Part shown: piece by piece, positions 35,140 through 46,950 of the stretch
Layout: the number at the start of each line of letters is the position of its first letter
Numbering within the stretch: position 1 is the stretch's first letter
Source of the DNA: Xenoacremonium recifei
Lineage: Eukaryota; Ascomycota; Sordariomycetes; Hypocreales; Nectriaceae
Direction of reading: 5' to 3'
DNA length: 56,808 nucleotides
NCBI GenBank assembly: GCA_012184525.1
Contig: WOFQ01000099.1
Span: 1-56,808, forward strand
Program-made: the position numbers and the translations under genes
The notes under the pieces: model-generated
Seen by the model: only the letters and a program-made list of their open reading frames with translations
Databases searched by the model: none
What the model was told of the DNA's origin: nothing

Positions 35140-36774
35140 TTATCGGTGGCGGTAGGGAATGTCTCGCTGCTTGAGTCTGCTCGTCCTCCAGCCTTCATAC
35201 CATTGCTCGCGGCTGGCCTCGCGCAATTCGGAGCGCCATTCGCTAAAGACAGCCTCCTTGAGGCGCGTGAAGTCGCAGTGCTCCTCGTTGTATGGATCGG
35301 CGAAACCCCAGGGGAACTCACGTCCAATGACGCTGGGCTCGTACAGATCGGGGCTGATGATCGACAGCGGGAAGAATGGGGCTTCTTCCTCCTTCGCCTC
35401 TTCTTGCGCTTTGTGTCGTCGAAGGGAGTTGCTCGAGAGTCGCTTAGAGTTTGGCGAGGAGGCAGGAGATTCGCGCTGGCCGCCCTGGATGGGCAGGTCT
35501 TCACCCTCTGGTGTCTCAGCGCCTTCTCGATCCTCGCTAGTCGAGTCGTCCTCTTCATCCTCTTCAATGATTTTGCTCGACGAGTCGCTGGCATTGTCTT
35601 CGTCGAGACCGAGGGCCTCCAAGGGGTCGAGACCAGACTTCTTGATGCTGTCCCAGACACTCCTCTTCAGCACGTTCATATGCTTGGTTGTGATGGTATC
35701 CGCCTTCGCAATGACGGGAATCACCGTCGTCTTGCCCTGCAGGGTGCGGAGAACCTGAAGGTCGAGATCCTCGTCCAAGCTTCCCAGGACGCGAACATGG
35801 GGTCCCCGATTACCGTTGTGGTGGCCATTGACGGCAACGTTCCTGGCTGAGGCGATGTTGCGATCAAGGCGAGCGGGATCGAGGACAAGGAATGCGGCGT
35901 GGATATGGGTATCCTGAACGCCAGGGCTTCGCACGACCTTCATCTCCTCGGCAAAGGTCTCCTCGAACTTGCTCTCAAGGAAAGCGGACATCTCCCTAAG
36001 CTGAAGGTCGACCACATTCTTCTCAAGGCCTTCCGAGTCCCAAAGTGTCAACCCAATCCGCTCGCCGTCAATCTCCGTCTCGAGGTAGTGAGGAATGAAG
36101 TTGCCCGATGGAGGAAGTCGGTGCTGTGCCTCCTCTTCCTCTGTCTTCTTGGATCGCTTCTTGGCAGGGAGGGCGAGGGCGGTCTTGAGGAACTCGAGGA
36201 AAGAAGTCTTTCCGGCGCTGCGAGAACCAATGATGAGGATGCTGTTGGCAAAAGTTTGGGTCAGCAATCGCAAGTTCGCGACAATGGAGAGGTCTGACGA
36301 CTCGTAAAATCTGAGCACTCACTTAAAGGGAGTAGGATCCTTTCTTCTGCGAACACGGCGAGGGCTATTCACTGTGCTGATGGCACTGCTCGCGTAACTA
36401 TAGCGACCACGGTGCGTCATGCTCTCGGTCCGCGCGTACGGGTCGAAGCCGCCGTTGGGGAGAGGAGGGACGGGCACAGCGCCGCTGACGAAGCTGCGAG
36501 GCGGATCCATGGATGGCCTGAACTCAGAGCCGGAAGCGATTGAAGGCGATGTAGGACGAAGGTCGGCGCCAAAGGACTTGGAAAGCTGCTCGGAGTTGTT
36601 GGCGAACTCGGGCAGCTTGGGCGGAATGCGGGAGGCGGCCTGCTGGGCCTGACGCTGGCGCTCCAGCTCGGCCTCACGCAAGGCCTGAGCCTTCTTGCCG
36701 CCCTTGCCCAGGTCGCCACTCTTACTGCGTCGTAGCAACATACCGAAGCTGGTGCGACGAGGCTGAGCGCTCAT
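35140..36774 (-). CDS. Divergent septin-like GTPase, two exons (517 aa)
   Basis: Exon 1 is 36774-36323 and exon 2 is 36241-35140, with an 81-nt intron (donor GTGAGT, branch GCTGAC). The join rebuilds FNILIIGSRSAGKTS. The N-terminal ~145 residues are basic, Ser- and Pro-rich. G1 is GSRSAGKTS (156-164), unlike the GESGLGKST of core septins; G3 is DSEG (219-222); G4 is the septin-type AKAD (329-332). Polar inserts at 176-190 and after 350 (IIEEDEEDDSTSEDREG) interrupt the domain. The C-terminus, EQWYEGWRTSRLKQRDIPYR, lacks a long coiled coil. Septins polymerise at septa and hyphal tips. The odd P-loop, missing C-terminal coiled coil and acidic insert suggest a filamentous-fungus-specific septin, perhaps of the AspE (group 5) kind; that subgroup is a guess and the general septin-type G-domain call is stronger. 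Confidence 0.75.
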
Positions 36775-39700
36775 TCTCTGGGGGGGAGTTGCATGTACAA
36801 AAGTCAGGAGATCAGGAGGCGTCGCGACGGGGGGAGGCCGAGGGGTAGTTCAGCGGCGACACCACGGGCGACAGCGGAGCAACGGGGGGAGGACGGGCTG
36901 TTCTGGAATGACGGCGGCGGGTGGAAGCGACGACAGCAACCGCGCGAAAGTCAGTTGAAGAGACTAGAGAGCAACGAGTCCCCAGCGGTTTTTAGGCGGT
37001 ACCGTAAGTTCTCCGTAGGTCGAGATTGGATCCGGATCCAATGGTCTAGTAACCGGACGGCGCGACTGTGGTCCCGGCGAGAGGAATGTGTGGGGAAGGA
37101 AACGAAAGACAGTGAGAGAGTGTGTGTGAGGTCGAGATTCGTAGGAAAGGTAGGCCAGCTTGTCGATGAAGCTGATGTGAGCTGTGAGCTGTGAGCTGTG
37201 AGCTCAGCTGCCGCGGGATCGATGGGCGGCGATGGGGAAGACAGCCCTGTATCTGGAAGTGGTCTCGGAACGCGTGTGAGACGTGTCTGAGGTTGGCGGC
37301 TGTCGAGCAGATGAGATGAAGATGGATGGAGATTGGGAAGGGTCAGAGAAGGAAGCGGGTCGCGTTTGCAGGGAAACCGGGTCCGGGTCTGGAATCGAAA
37401 GCTGAAGGTTCGTGATGCTGGAACGGCCACTGCGAAGGTCCTGCAATATGGCGAGGCAAGCTGAAGACAGCTGAGTCGATGAAGAACGAGGGTATTCCCC
37501 CTTCCGGCAGAGGCGGGGAGGCGTTTGGGTTTACGAAGGCGCGATTGGGGGGGTTGCTTGATCGAGGATCGTGCCTGTTTCGTTTGATGTTGATGGATCG
37601 AGAAGACCGAGTCGGTCGGTCGGGTCGGTCGATAACGTTTAAAGGAGGCGGCCAGCAAGACCCTGATTCTATTGGGCGACCTGGCGATGGAAGCTGGAGC
37701 TGGGAGCCGGCAGGCGATGCGACAGCACAGCCAGTCGCTTGTGGACGACGGTGCAGGCGGTTTTGGAACCCGGGCCAGGGCCTACCAGAATGTAACGGCA
37801 GAAGGGCAGTTTCAGGGACCTGGTTGGCTGGCCTGGGCGGATTTTGGGGGAGGGGGTGACGATGAGGAATGGAGGTGGCAGGTTTCGGGTCCAGGAAGTT
37901 GATGCCAGAGAGGATCAGGATCAGGCTCGAGCACATGACTCGGACTGGCGCTGGGAAGGACCGACCCAGCACATGGCAGTTGCGATGCTTCAACCTTCCC
38001 AACTCGCTTAACGTTGACTGACTTCTCTTCTCTTCTCTGCCATCATCATCTTCTGCGTCAACAGCTGTCTCTCTCTGAATCCATCCCTGCCCGAGACCAT
38101 TCGAAACACACGAGCCAATTCGCCGGGCCCATCATGGTCCGTTCCCCATCGCACTAGGGCGAGACGCCCGCGCGCAATTGGAGCTGCCCGATGCTCCATC
38201 CTCTGCAACCGTTGGCGCAGGGTCCATCTCCAGCACCTCATCAGTGGGAGAAAAGGGGGGACAGGAGACGTATGCGCTGGGCCTTTTGCAGGTACCCGAA
38301 CGCGATCGATGCCGTTAATATTCACTGTGCTAATAGAGAGGCGGAAGGAAGAGAGCTGCAACACAAGTCCTCCCAGCTAAAATCGCAATATTTCCGTGCC
38401 AACTCCGACTGGCTCTGAGGGCAAGGGTCCAAGCCAGAGACGAAAGGGGGGGACAGGACAGCTCTCCGTCTCTGGTTGTGCCCGCAGTCAGCAACAGCGC
38501 CAGCAACACTGTCGAACGAAGCTGGCATACATTGCAACCCCGCTGATCAGGGTCGCAAAGCCAGCCCAACCACCAACCCACCTGCAAATCCAGCATCCAC
38601 GCCCACGCGGGCAATTTGGGTCCCGTTGCAGATTTGCCCGGGAGCTGGAGAGCTCGAGGTCCCACCGGCTAAAGCGCCCACTATATCACAGGCACAGGGA
38701 GCTCAAGCAGCAGCAAAGAATCTCCCGAGAGCCCACTGACGGACCTAAGCCCACCTCAGGCTCACTGATGCAGGTACGCAGCCGCTAGAGTCGCGCTTGG
38801 GAGATGTGGCTAATCCTGAAGGGGATGCTCAGCCAGGACGTCGCTTTTGTGCCCCGATCTCAACTCCAGGGAATAGGGGCTGCGGGCATTCAGACGGCAC
38901 TCTGCACCGAAGACTCACCAGAGCAGTGCTTGGGCGGCTGCAGTAGCGCACATCGGGTAACTGCCTCGTATCAGTCCGCAGCAATTAGGTTCGGAAGCTC
39001 TTCTGCACTCCCCGGTCCAGATTCAAGAACCCCTGTTGCGCCACCACAGAAGCATGTGCAGAATCTCGGCGTCGTTTTCATCCAGCTCACCAGCCCACAA
39101 ACAACGCCTCCGCTTCCGACTCCGGCTTGGACTGACTCGGTAGTTGGACAGATTGTCTTGGGCTCAAACCCGGACGGCACAAGACGCAAGGCGCCGTCAA
39201 AGATCAGGACCGTGTGTCAATGGGCCGAGATGATAACGGACACCGGCGAGGGTAAGCTCGCCAGCGGCTATATCTCACGCCGCTATAGGCTACCGCTGCA
39301 CGTCCAACTCAACACCGCTCTACGTGTCCCCCTCGAGACCTTTGCGTCGTACGGCACTGGCTGCCCGGATTGACCTTTTGTCTTGCCGGCGCTCTCTGTT
39401 TCTCTGAAAGAATAATAACCACCAGTCCCCTGACACCTGGAAATTGCAGGTCCCCGGTTCTCTGCCAATTCTCCGCCTGCACCCTGGCCAATCACACATC
39501 CCAGCTCTGTTTCAACTCTTGTGTCTTGCTAGGGTTATTGTGAAACGAACAGCGAATTGTTGTCACTAGACTTTGATTCTGTCTTACTTTGTTGTTCATA
39601 TTGACCTCTCGAGGCCTCGTCTACACAAAGTGCCTCAAGTTGTTGCGCTACGCTTGCTTAGCCAGGGAGATCATCATCATAGCCAGTGGATATTGAATCC

Positions 39701-40156
39701 CTAGGTGTATCGAGTCTCCGAAGGCCCCTAAATGCCTCGTCCCGTCAAATCCATCAACAGACACTTTCAGCTCTCACCATTTTGTGTTCCGGTGTCACAA
39801 CTAATTCCCCTTGTGAGACCCGCGCCACCCATCCATAGGGCTCATGTCAACTTCATCCCGCATACCCTGCTCCGGCACAGCTTTTGTTCTCAAGCAAAAA
39901 AAAAAAAGAAAAAAAATTTCCTAGCCAAGTCCGAGTGGTCATTTGGTTTTCATTGCTTTCTATGCAAGCGTATAGTATGAACAGTGTGGTGTGGTGTGTT
40001 TCTATCTCCCCTGCCCAACTCCTCAACTTCTATTCAAAGGACCAACGACGCCTATCCCGAGTACATTTCCTTTTCCGTCTATACCAACAAGGACCATCAA
40101 CAAACGCGAATTCCTCCGTAATAAAAGCAGGTATGTGTTGTACAATCGCTCACCGT
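36775..40156. other. Large spacer (3.4 kb) without a supported gene
   Basis: This is the longest gene-poor stretch of the window. It should contain the septin promoter and leader on the left and the MCP2-like 3' end on the right. Repeated GAGCTGTGAGCT units occur at about 37175-37205 and GGTCGGTCGGTCGGG at about 37612-37630. A-rich homopolymers lie at 39894-39920. Open frames at 36951-37658 and 37343-38002 (minus) and at 38804-39373 (plus, with an ATG) show no known motif. They may be by-products of GC-rich DNA or parts of untranslated exons. Confidence 0.5.
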
Positions 40157-42200
40157 CTATCCGTCAAACACCTCGTGCTGCAGTTCGATGCCAAAATCCT
40201 GCGCCACATCCTTCATCCGCTTCTCCATCTCATCCTCCATCCCCCCGCCTAGACCGAGCCACTGTCGTATTTTGAAGATGTAGAAAGCCACGTCTGTTAG
40301 TGTCATGACAGACTTGAACAGCAAGTGACGCCAGCGGTTGTGCAAGCGCTCAGCCCAGGGAAGGTTGGGGTCCTCGAAAAGGCTGCGGCTAGCCCACTCA
40401 CCCATCATCTTAATGCGATTGACAGGTGACCCGAGATACTGGTTGTTACCTTGGACGATTCGCATGTTGCGGCCGATGAAGATGAGCTCCTTGGGCCACT
40501 TCTCTTCGTCAGTGAGCATCTCTCGTATGCCCTGCTTCATGCGCTGCTGCATGGCGTAGTGTCGCTCAGCAGGCGTCGCACCCTCGAGGTCGCGCATCAT
40601 CTGGTCACGCATAGAGCCATCGCCGCCTTCGTAAGGGCGTAGCAGCGTTGCACTGGCAAAGAGGTCGGCCGCCTTGATGCCCCATTCCTCGGTAACATGG
40701 GCGATGGTCTTGTTGTCGAAGGTCATCAGGGCCTTCCAGAAGGTGTCGTACTCATGGCGGAACTTCTGCGACATGTACACGTACAGCCCGTGATCGATGA
40801 GGACCAGCTCGGCCTTGCCGTTGGGCAGGCGCCGGATAAAGATGTTGCCAGGGTGAGGGTCGCAATGGACGACGCCCCATTTGAAGATCTGCGCCGAAAA
40901 GAGGTCAATCATGGTGGTCATGACCTCCTTGGTCGACAGTCCGAGACCGCCTCGTCCGCGCCGGCCCCGCCAGTCCTGACGGTCCGGTTTGAGTTCCTCC
41001 TTATAGGGCCGAGTCCGCAGCTCGCGCCGGGCCGCCTCCATATCCACCGGCGGTAGTGGGCTTCCGGCACCGGGCGAGCCTTTGCCGTGTCCGCCGAGCC
41101 ATCGAGACGTCATCGACTTCTTGTCCCAGAGCCGTACGCCCTCAATCCACTCGGTCACGAGAACGCGTCGGGTTGTGAACTCGGGATAGACGGTCGGCAC
41201 GTAGACTCTGCCCTTGAGGCTCTTCTCCGCGTTGACAAGGTCTCGCATCGTGTTGGAGTTTTTGGCCTCGTTGACAAAGTCTGTCTCCAACTCGAGGCGT
41301 TCGGTGATGAAGGGAACCAGCGTATATAGGGGTAGGTCGAACCATTTCGAGTAGATCCAGGTTACGGTCCTAAGAGAGATAAAGTCAGTCGCAATCCTTT
41401 CGAAGTTGCTGAGGGGTAGAGACAGCAACGCACTTGAATGCCCACAGATCCCACGAGATCTGCTTGGCAATCTCCCGTTTTTGGATCTTGATGGCGACCT
41501 CCCGTCCATCTCCCAACTTGGCCCAATGCACCTGAGCCACACTTGCACTCGCCCTCGCCTTCCTCTCCATCAGGCCCAGGCCATCCTTGCCAGTGAAGCT
41601 CACGCCGAACACCTCTTCGACACTCTTCCCGCCAAAGTCCTCGCGAATGACGGCCTCGACATCCTTCCAATCGTCTTGCGGCGCATCATCGAACATGCGC
41701 GCGAACATGCGCTGGAACTCGGGCGGAAGCACGGCGCTCTGCATGGCAATGGCCTGGCCGATCTTGAGGTACAATCCACCATTGGCGCGCAGCAGGTCGA
41801 ACAGCCGCTCCGCGTTGCGGAAGTGCAAGTCCTGCATCGACCCGCCGGTCAACGGCTCCGGCCGGAAGTTGAGCTTGTAATCGAGCGCGACGAGCAGACC
41901 CGTGCCGAAGGTGCGCAGCGAGCGTGCGAAGCCTGAGGCGTACACCTGCCGATCCGCGAGGTACACGGCGCCGCCGACGGCAGAGAACACCACCAGGCGC
42001 CGGACCCAGCGGCGACTGCGCTTATACTGCTTTGCGGCCTTGGGCGCGCCCAGGTCACTGGGGGAGGGCGGTCGGAGCGGTCGGAAGGGCCCTCCGCTGC
42101 CGCCGGTTTGTATGCATCGTCGCGGGACGGCGACTCCGGAGGATCGCAACCGCAGCGGCCGGGCGGTGGCGCCCAGCACGGTCTGACGCAGCATCAGCAT
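40157..42200 (-). CDS. MCP2: ABC1/UbiB-family mitochondrial atypical kinase, MCP2-like, two exons
   Basis: Exon 1 is 42200-41434 and exon 2 is 41369-40157, with a 64-nt intron (donor GTGCGT, branch ACTGAC, acceptor TTAG) and 659 residues. All UbiB-family marks are present: the KxGQ motif LYLKIGQAIAMQ (143-154), VAIK with Lys238, TEWIEGVRLWD (~328-338), the catalytic HCDPHPGNIFIRR (424-436) and DHG (448-450) in place of DFG. The N-terminus is Arg-rich without acids (MLMLRQTVLGATARPLRLRS), a mitochondrial presequence, followed by one membrane segment (RLVVFSAVGGAVYLADRQVY, ~68-87). In yeast MCP2 is a mitochondrial inner-membrane protein that affects lipid homeostasis and rescues ERMES defects; ADCK1 is the animal relative. 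A Gly/Pro-rich insert (GHGKGSPGAGSPLPP, ~349-363) interrupts the N-lobe/C-lobe boundary. COQ8 is less likely because the overall pattern is that of the ADCK1/MCP2 subgroup. Confidence 0.88.
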
Positions 42201-43347
42201 GGCTGCTGGACGGGCGCTCGCGGTCGGAGGAGGTCGATCGACGGCGTCCAGGCGGTTTGCTGGTGCTTTGGCGGGCGAGGGTTGAAAGAGGAAAGCTGGG
42301 GCGTGATCAACTTTTTGGCCGGGGCGCCGTCGGAGCTCGAAATTCCCCGACGCTGGCTGCTAGGGCGGGCTTATCGCCGGGCCGGCTCGGAGTGCTGGCC
42401 TGACGCGGGGCAGAATCGCTCCGGGCGGGCATCTCGGGTTACGTCCGTTGTTAACGGTGATTTCAGGGAGAAGTCCGGATGGAGAATGACACGACTTGTT
42501 TTTGTTTACGGACTGAGGTCTAGGGCGACCTGGCACTGAAGTAGATCAAGTCTAGCTTTTGGCGATACTATCTGGCTGTAAAATCCGTTCCTGGAGTAAT
42601 TTCAAGAATAAGCTGTAGCAGTACGGTCACTACCATTCTGATGTTTAATAAGGGCTTGACACATTTATCAATCACAAACATCAAAGAGGTAACCACATCA
42701 CACCAGAGAACATACAACAAGTCTGCTATAAGAGTTAATATGGTCTCATATCTTACTGAGCCACAAATTACGGCGTTGAACTACCTGATCCCGACAAAAA
42801 TAATGCTATAGGGTAAGCCACATGCCGAGACACCGTCTGGATCTCGAAATCCAAGACATCCGCAGAGAAACTAACTCATTCGCGCCATAGTGCATGACTT
42901 ATAGTCATCCGAACTCGCCTTCAGACAGCCTTATTTCTTCAGCATGGGTTCTGAAACCATGACCGTGACTGGTTTGGCCGTGGCAAGGGATGATTCGTGG
43001 CCCTGTCTCGATGAAACCCCGTGAGATTTGACGTGCTCCAGTCACGATCCCTCGTTGATTCCCGCCGCGAGGGGCCCATATTACTATCTTAAAGTAATAC
43101 CTGAAGTAAAGTTTATTATATTTAATATTCTAAATAAATCTTTTTATATATATTTTTTTATTAAATATAATATTAATAATTAATATTTATATAGTTTTCT
43201 AAGTTATTTTATTTATAAAAGTATAAAATAGCCTATTTAGCTAATTATTAATAAGGTTTCTAATACCTTCACTTCATCGTTGCGAATCTGCTGACGCTGC
43301 TCTAGACTATCTGCTGGACACCACAGAAGAGACGGAAGCTGATAATC
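42201..43347. other. Divergent promoter region with AT-rich island
   Basis: About 1.15 kb lie between the MCP2-like start (minus) and the kinase start (plus). The MCP2 side has normal GC content. Toward the kinase the base composition falls sharply to an almost pure A/T block at 43082-43262. No gene was recognised. Confidence 0.55.
43082..43262. other. Very AT-rich block (possible RIP-decayed repeat)
   Basis: About 180 bp are made almost wholly of A and T, dense in TATA, TTAA and AATA, with stops in every frame. The edges are abrupt against about 50% GC sequence. In ascomycetes such islands usually come from repeats mutated by repeat-induced point mutation (C to T), but the original element cannot be seen. 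Confidence 0.65.
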
Positions 43348-44612
43348 ATGCCTCCTCTCGATGACGGTATCATCTCCGACCGCGGCGATTCCGTGGATTC
43401 GGACGATGAATGTGAGATCGAGGCAATTGCCGAAAACCCTCTGCGTTACGCTCAGGGCTTATACTATCCCCTCTGCATCGGAGAAACGCTTGCCGACAGG
43501 TACCGCATCGAACACAAACTAGGTCATGGCGGCTTCTCTGTCGTCTGGATGGCACATGATATGCTCAGGAGGAGGGACATCGCTCTCAAAGTCATGGTTC
43601 CTGGTGAACCCGGAGAGCGTGAGTATTCTATGCAGAGAGAAGTCGTCAGGACCATACCAAACACCTCCGGACTTCTAATCTATCAGGATACCTTCTTGCT
43701 CCCAGGTTCCCATGGTAATCATCGAGTTCTTGTCTTCCTCCTGTGGGGACCGAACCTCAGAGATCATGCCCGAGAAAAGCCAGTTGCCGTCCGTATGTCG
43801 AATGCTAGGCAACTACTACAGGCGTTGAAACACTTGCATGACGGTAGAATCATACATCGCGGTAAGTTGCTTTATACCTGTCTGTATTTGGCACCTGACC
43901 CGACGAGTGCGATGAACCCCTCTCCCTGACGAACTTGATAGATCTGAACAGCGCAAATGCGATGTATAGCCTTCAGGCCCTGGACGACTACGAACCCACC
44001 ACGAAATACAGATATATCGGGCGTCCCCGGAAGATGCCCCTGATCCCGAGCCCCTGGAGGACCGGTGAGCTTGTTATGCCAATGAGTGCTCCAGAGAGTC
44101 TAGTAGGAGATGATGTTATCCTGGCCGACCTGGGCTTGGCAATCCGGGCCGACACTCCAATGTTGCCAAAAGTGCAATCACCTGCAATATATTGTGCCCC
44201 GGAACGCGTGCATGGCGTGAGCCCAAGTTTTGCCTCTGACATATGGAGCTATATGTGTATATTTGCAGAACTATATGGGGGATGCCCGCTCTTTGCTGGA
44301 TCCGGCAATGCCTCAGTCTTATCCTTCATCGTCAACACACTCGGGCCTCTCCCTGCATCTTGGAAAGGGTCATACTACGACGATAGCTCATGTGAAGATA
44401 CATGGTACGACCAACAGCGAAAGCCAGACCCGACTATAGCTCTAGAAGTTAAGATACCATGGCTTCGCCCCGATGTCAGTGAGGCGGAGCGGGAGCTTGT
44501 GATGCATATATTGCGATGGGGACTCTCATACCGAGCTGAGAATCGCCCAACAGCCACACAGCTATTGGAAGATGACTCCTTCAAGGCTCTCATGAGCATC
44601 TATGGACTCTGA
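43348..44612 (+). CDS. SRPK-like serine/threonine protein kinase, two exons
   Basis: Exon 1 is 43348-43861 and exon 2 is 43942-44612, with an 80-nt intron (donor GTAAGT) and 394 residues. Kinase signatures: Gly loop GHGGFSVVW (59-67), ALK with Lys81, the catalytic loop HRDLNSAN (170-177) with Asp172 and Asn177 kept, DLG (234-236) for DFG, CAPE (256-259) and SDIWSYMCIFAEL. The opening Y-PLCIGETLADRYRIEHKLGHG and the ~55-residue insert between catalytic loop and DLG fit the fungal SRPK-like group, a family often expanded in ascomycetes. The usual Lys in HRDLK is Asn here; that Lys helps place the gamma phosphate, so activity may be altered. The N-terminal tail is acidic. It stands beside an AT-rich island, far from housekeeping genes, which suits a dispensable duplicate. 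The substrate is unknown; an active kinase remains possible. Confidence 0.85.
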
Positions 44613-45591
44613 GGCCCTAAAGCCGTTGTCGTGAGTCAGGGACAAGGGGCCCTTAGATACTATAGAGTAACGGGGGTAGTGGAGGAAATTATATGTCATC
44701 TAGAGACTTCTGTTTAGACATATCGATCCCGTAACCTTCAAGCTGCATCCCGCTTCCAGTACAACTGCCACATCCAACCTTACCATTGTTTTAGGCGACG
44801 GCTACCCTCGGTAACGTGATTGAGGATTGGGAGAGAAGGTAACATATACTAGCTAGGCATCTAGGGCCGTTCAATGTTCAACAAATTGCTGGAATAGCTC
44901 GACCGGTGTCTGGGGCAGCTGCTGCATAATTGGGTCTCGAATCGGCGGCTTGAAGGGCTCGAAAGGGGCGCTGTGTGCGGCTTCGTCGGCTGTGTGTATT
45001 GTGTTGAGGAGTGTTGGTGTTGAAAGGGGCAGTTGGCGGCTGCTAGCAGCAGCAGCTGCATGCCCTAAAGAATTCATTAGAATACACTGAATCTTTTCTA
45101 TGATAATACCCACCAACAGGCTTCCCGTTATTCTACAGAGTATGCGTTAATACTCTTCGTACCGCATTGGTACCGCGCGAAAAAGTGGGCAATTTCCTTA
45201 GTGCAGTCTTACGACTCCTTAATAAGAGATGGGACAAGAAACCGAGCAGCGGGAAAGTTACGTGTAAATTTGGGGCGATTGGCCAATGGTGAACCCCAAG
45301 ATTGGAGATGCTGTTCTTATGATACAGGCCGCCTGGGATGCCGGGGTCAAGACGAAACGTGACCCAGCATCGGGCAACACCAAGCAAGCACAAGGTGGAA
45401 TTGTGCGATCTTAGCATGCATCGGCACGAGAATTACCTTTGCTAGCTCCCGATCGAAAGAAAGAGTGTTCTACGGAAGGATGTCGTACGGGACCGGGGGA
45501 TAAACTTGCACATTTTTGGACGGGTAAATTGGCCGGTGGTGAGAGATAACACGAGCAGAGCGGAAATTTGCTGTGCCGCAACAGGAGCCAC

Positions 45592-45619
45592 GCTGCTGCT
45601 GCTGCTGCTGCTGCTGCTG
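45592..45619. repeat. Trinucleotide microsatellite (GCT)9
   Basis: Nine perfect GCT copies plus one G. The run is in a spacer, so it encodes nothing demonstrable. It is likely to vary in length among isolates. Confidence 0.9.
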
Positions 45620-46930
45620 TCCAACACAGATTTACTCTGTAATTCTCGCGATGGTCATGAATCCGGTTCGTTGTACACACGTAATGCGGGCGACGTAGAT
45701 CCCGAAATAGCGCTGGATGGGAGAATCTGAAACGGGCGACCAGCGAATGTGCTGTTACAGCCACAGCCACAGCCACTCTGCGAAGCTCCCCCGCTCGTCG
45801 TGTTTTCGCATGCGAGAGGCGAATGTGCATGCTGGAAGAGCAGTTATCAATGGAGGGTTTGGGTGGAGAGAGAGCAGAGCAGGTTCCACTGGTGGGAACA
45901 TCGGGCCGTCAGAGATTAATTTAGAGCCTTGGGGGAGTCTTGAAGCGAGTGTGCGATAGTACATACTAGTTGAGAGCGAAAGAGAGCTGCATGGAGATGA
46001 GCGGCAGAGAGAGGGTGACGCCATGATGATGAAGAGCTGAGCCTGCGAACCTGAATTGCCTACCCGTCTCGTCCAATGCAAAGCCGCGTGTCTGGCTGTC
46101 GTCCTGGATCTCAGTTCCAATAGCTGGCACAGGAAGCGGAGCCGGCGGGCTAGTGTCTGGCATGTCCAGTCGATTCTGGACCAAGGCCGGACGGTAACCA
46201 GGGCAGCCCCGGTGAGCGGGATGGTTGTCTGTCGTCAGGTGTCTCAGAATCAGAATCAGTGAGGGCTCGTCATGCTGTACAGAGTACAGAGTATGGACTG
46301 TCGAAGGGCATCTCGAAGAGTCGACACAAGAAGAACGTCTCTTCTCGCTCATCCCGGGCTCGGACAGCCAAATCAAATCAGCAGAGCGGTGCGTTCGTTC
46401 CGTTCGTACGATAGATGATTGGATTGGATTGGTGGCCAGACAGATGGCAAAAGCAGGTTCCTGGCTGGGACTAACACCCGACGGCTGCAGGCACTTTGTG
46501 TGGCAGTCAGCAGTCTTCCCACGGAGACAGAAAGCGAACGAACCTAACGCGCTCCACCGAACCCCAGGCGGAAGCGAGTCCACTTACAGGGGCCGGCCCC
46601 TGGAAGGACCTGCAGAAGGTGCCTTTATTAGCGCGCATGCGACTTGATAGCGGTGCGGGTGCAGTGCCCGCGGTGCCTGGATTGGACTGCGTCGGTGGGT
46701 TAATCGCTAGCGACCGGGCGAGATACGATTCGAGTCGAGTGCCAACGATACGCTCAGCCGCTAATTGCACGCGGCGCCGTGTTAGCACCTCATCCCGCTG
46801 AGATTGTGGTGATTGAGTGATTGAGATGATGCCCGTTCCAGCCCCTGCCCGACCCGGCCACAGACCAGCCAAGCCACTAAACGCACGCCGCAGCAACTGA
46901 GGTGAGCGGCTCTAATTGAGAAGGAGCCAG

Positions 46931-46950
46931 CCCAGCCCAGCCCAGCCCAG
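46931..46950. repeat. Pentanucleotide run (CCCAG)4
   Basis: Four exact CCCAG copies, with a partial fifth to the left (GCCAG). It lies in the presumed palI upstream region; no function is evident. Confidence 0.8.

Noticed and set aside
39131..39190. tRNA-like fragment with GGGCTCAAACCC resembling a T arm
   Set aside because: No acceptor stem, D arm and anticodon arm could be arranged at the right spacing on either strand.
38804..39373. 189-codon plus-strand frame with ATG
   Set aside because: Low-information sequence without domain, signal or splice support; left as an unexplained frame in the spacer.
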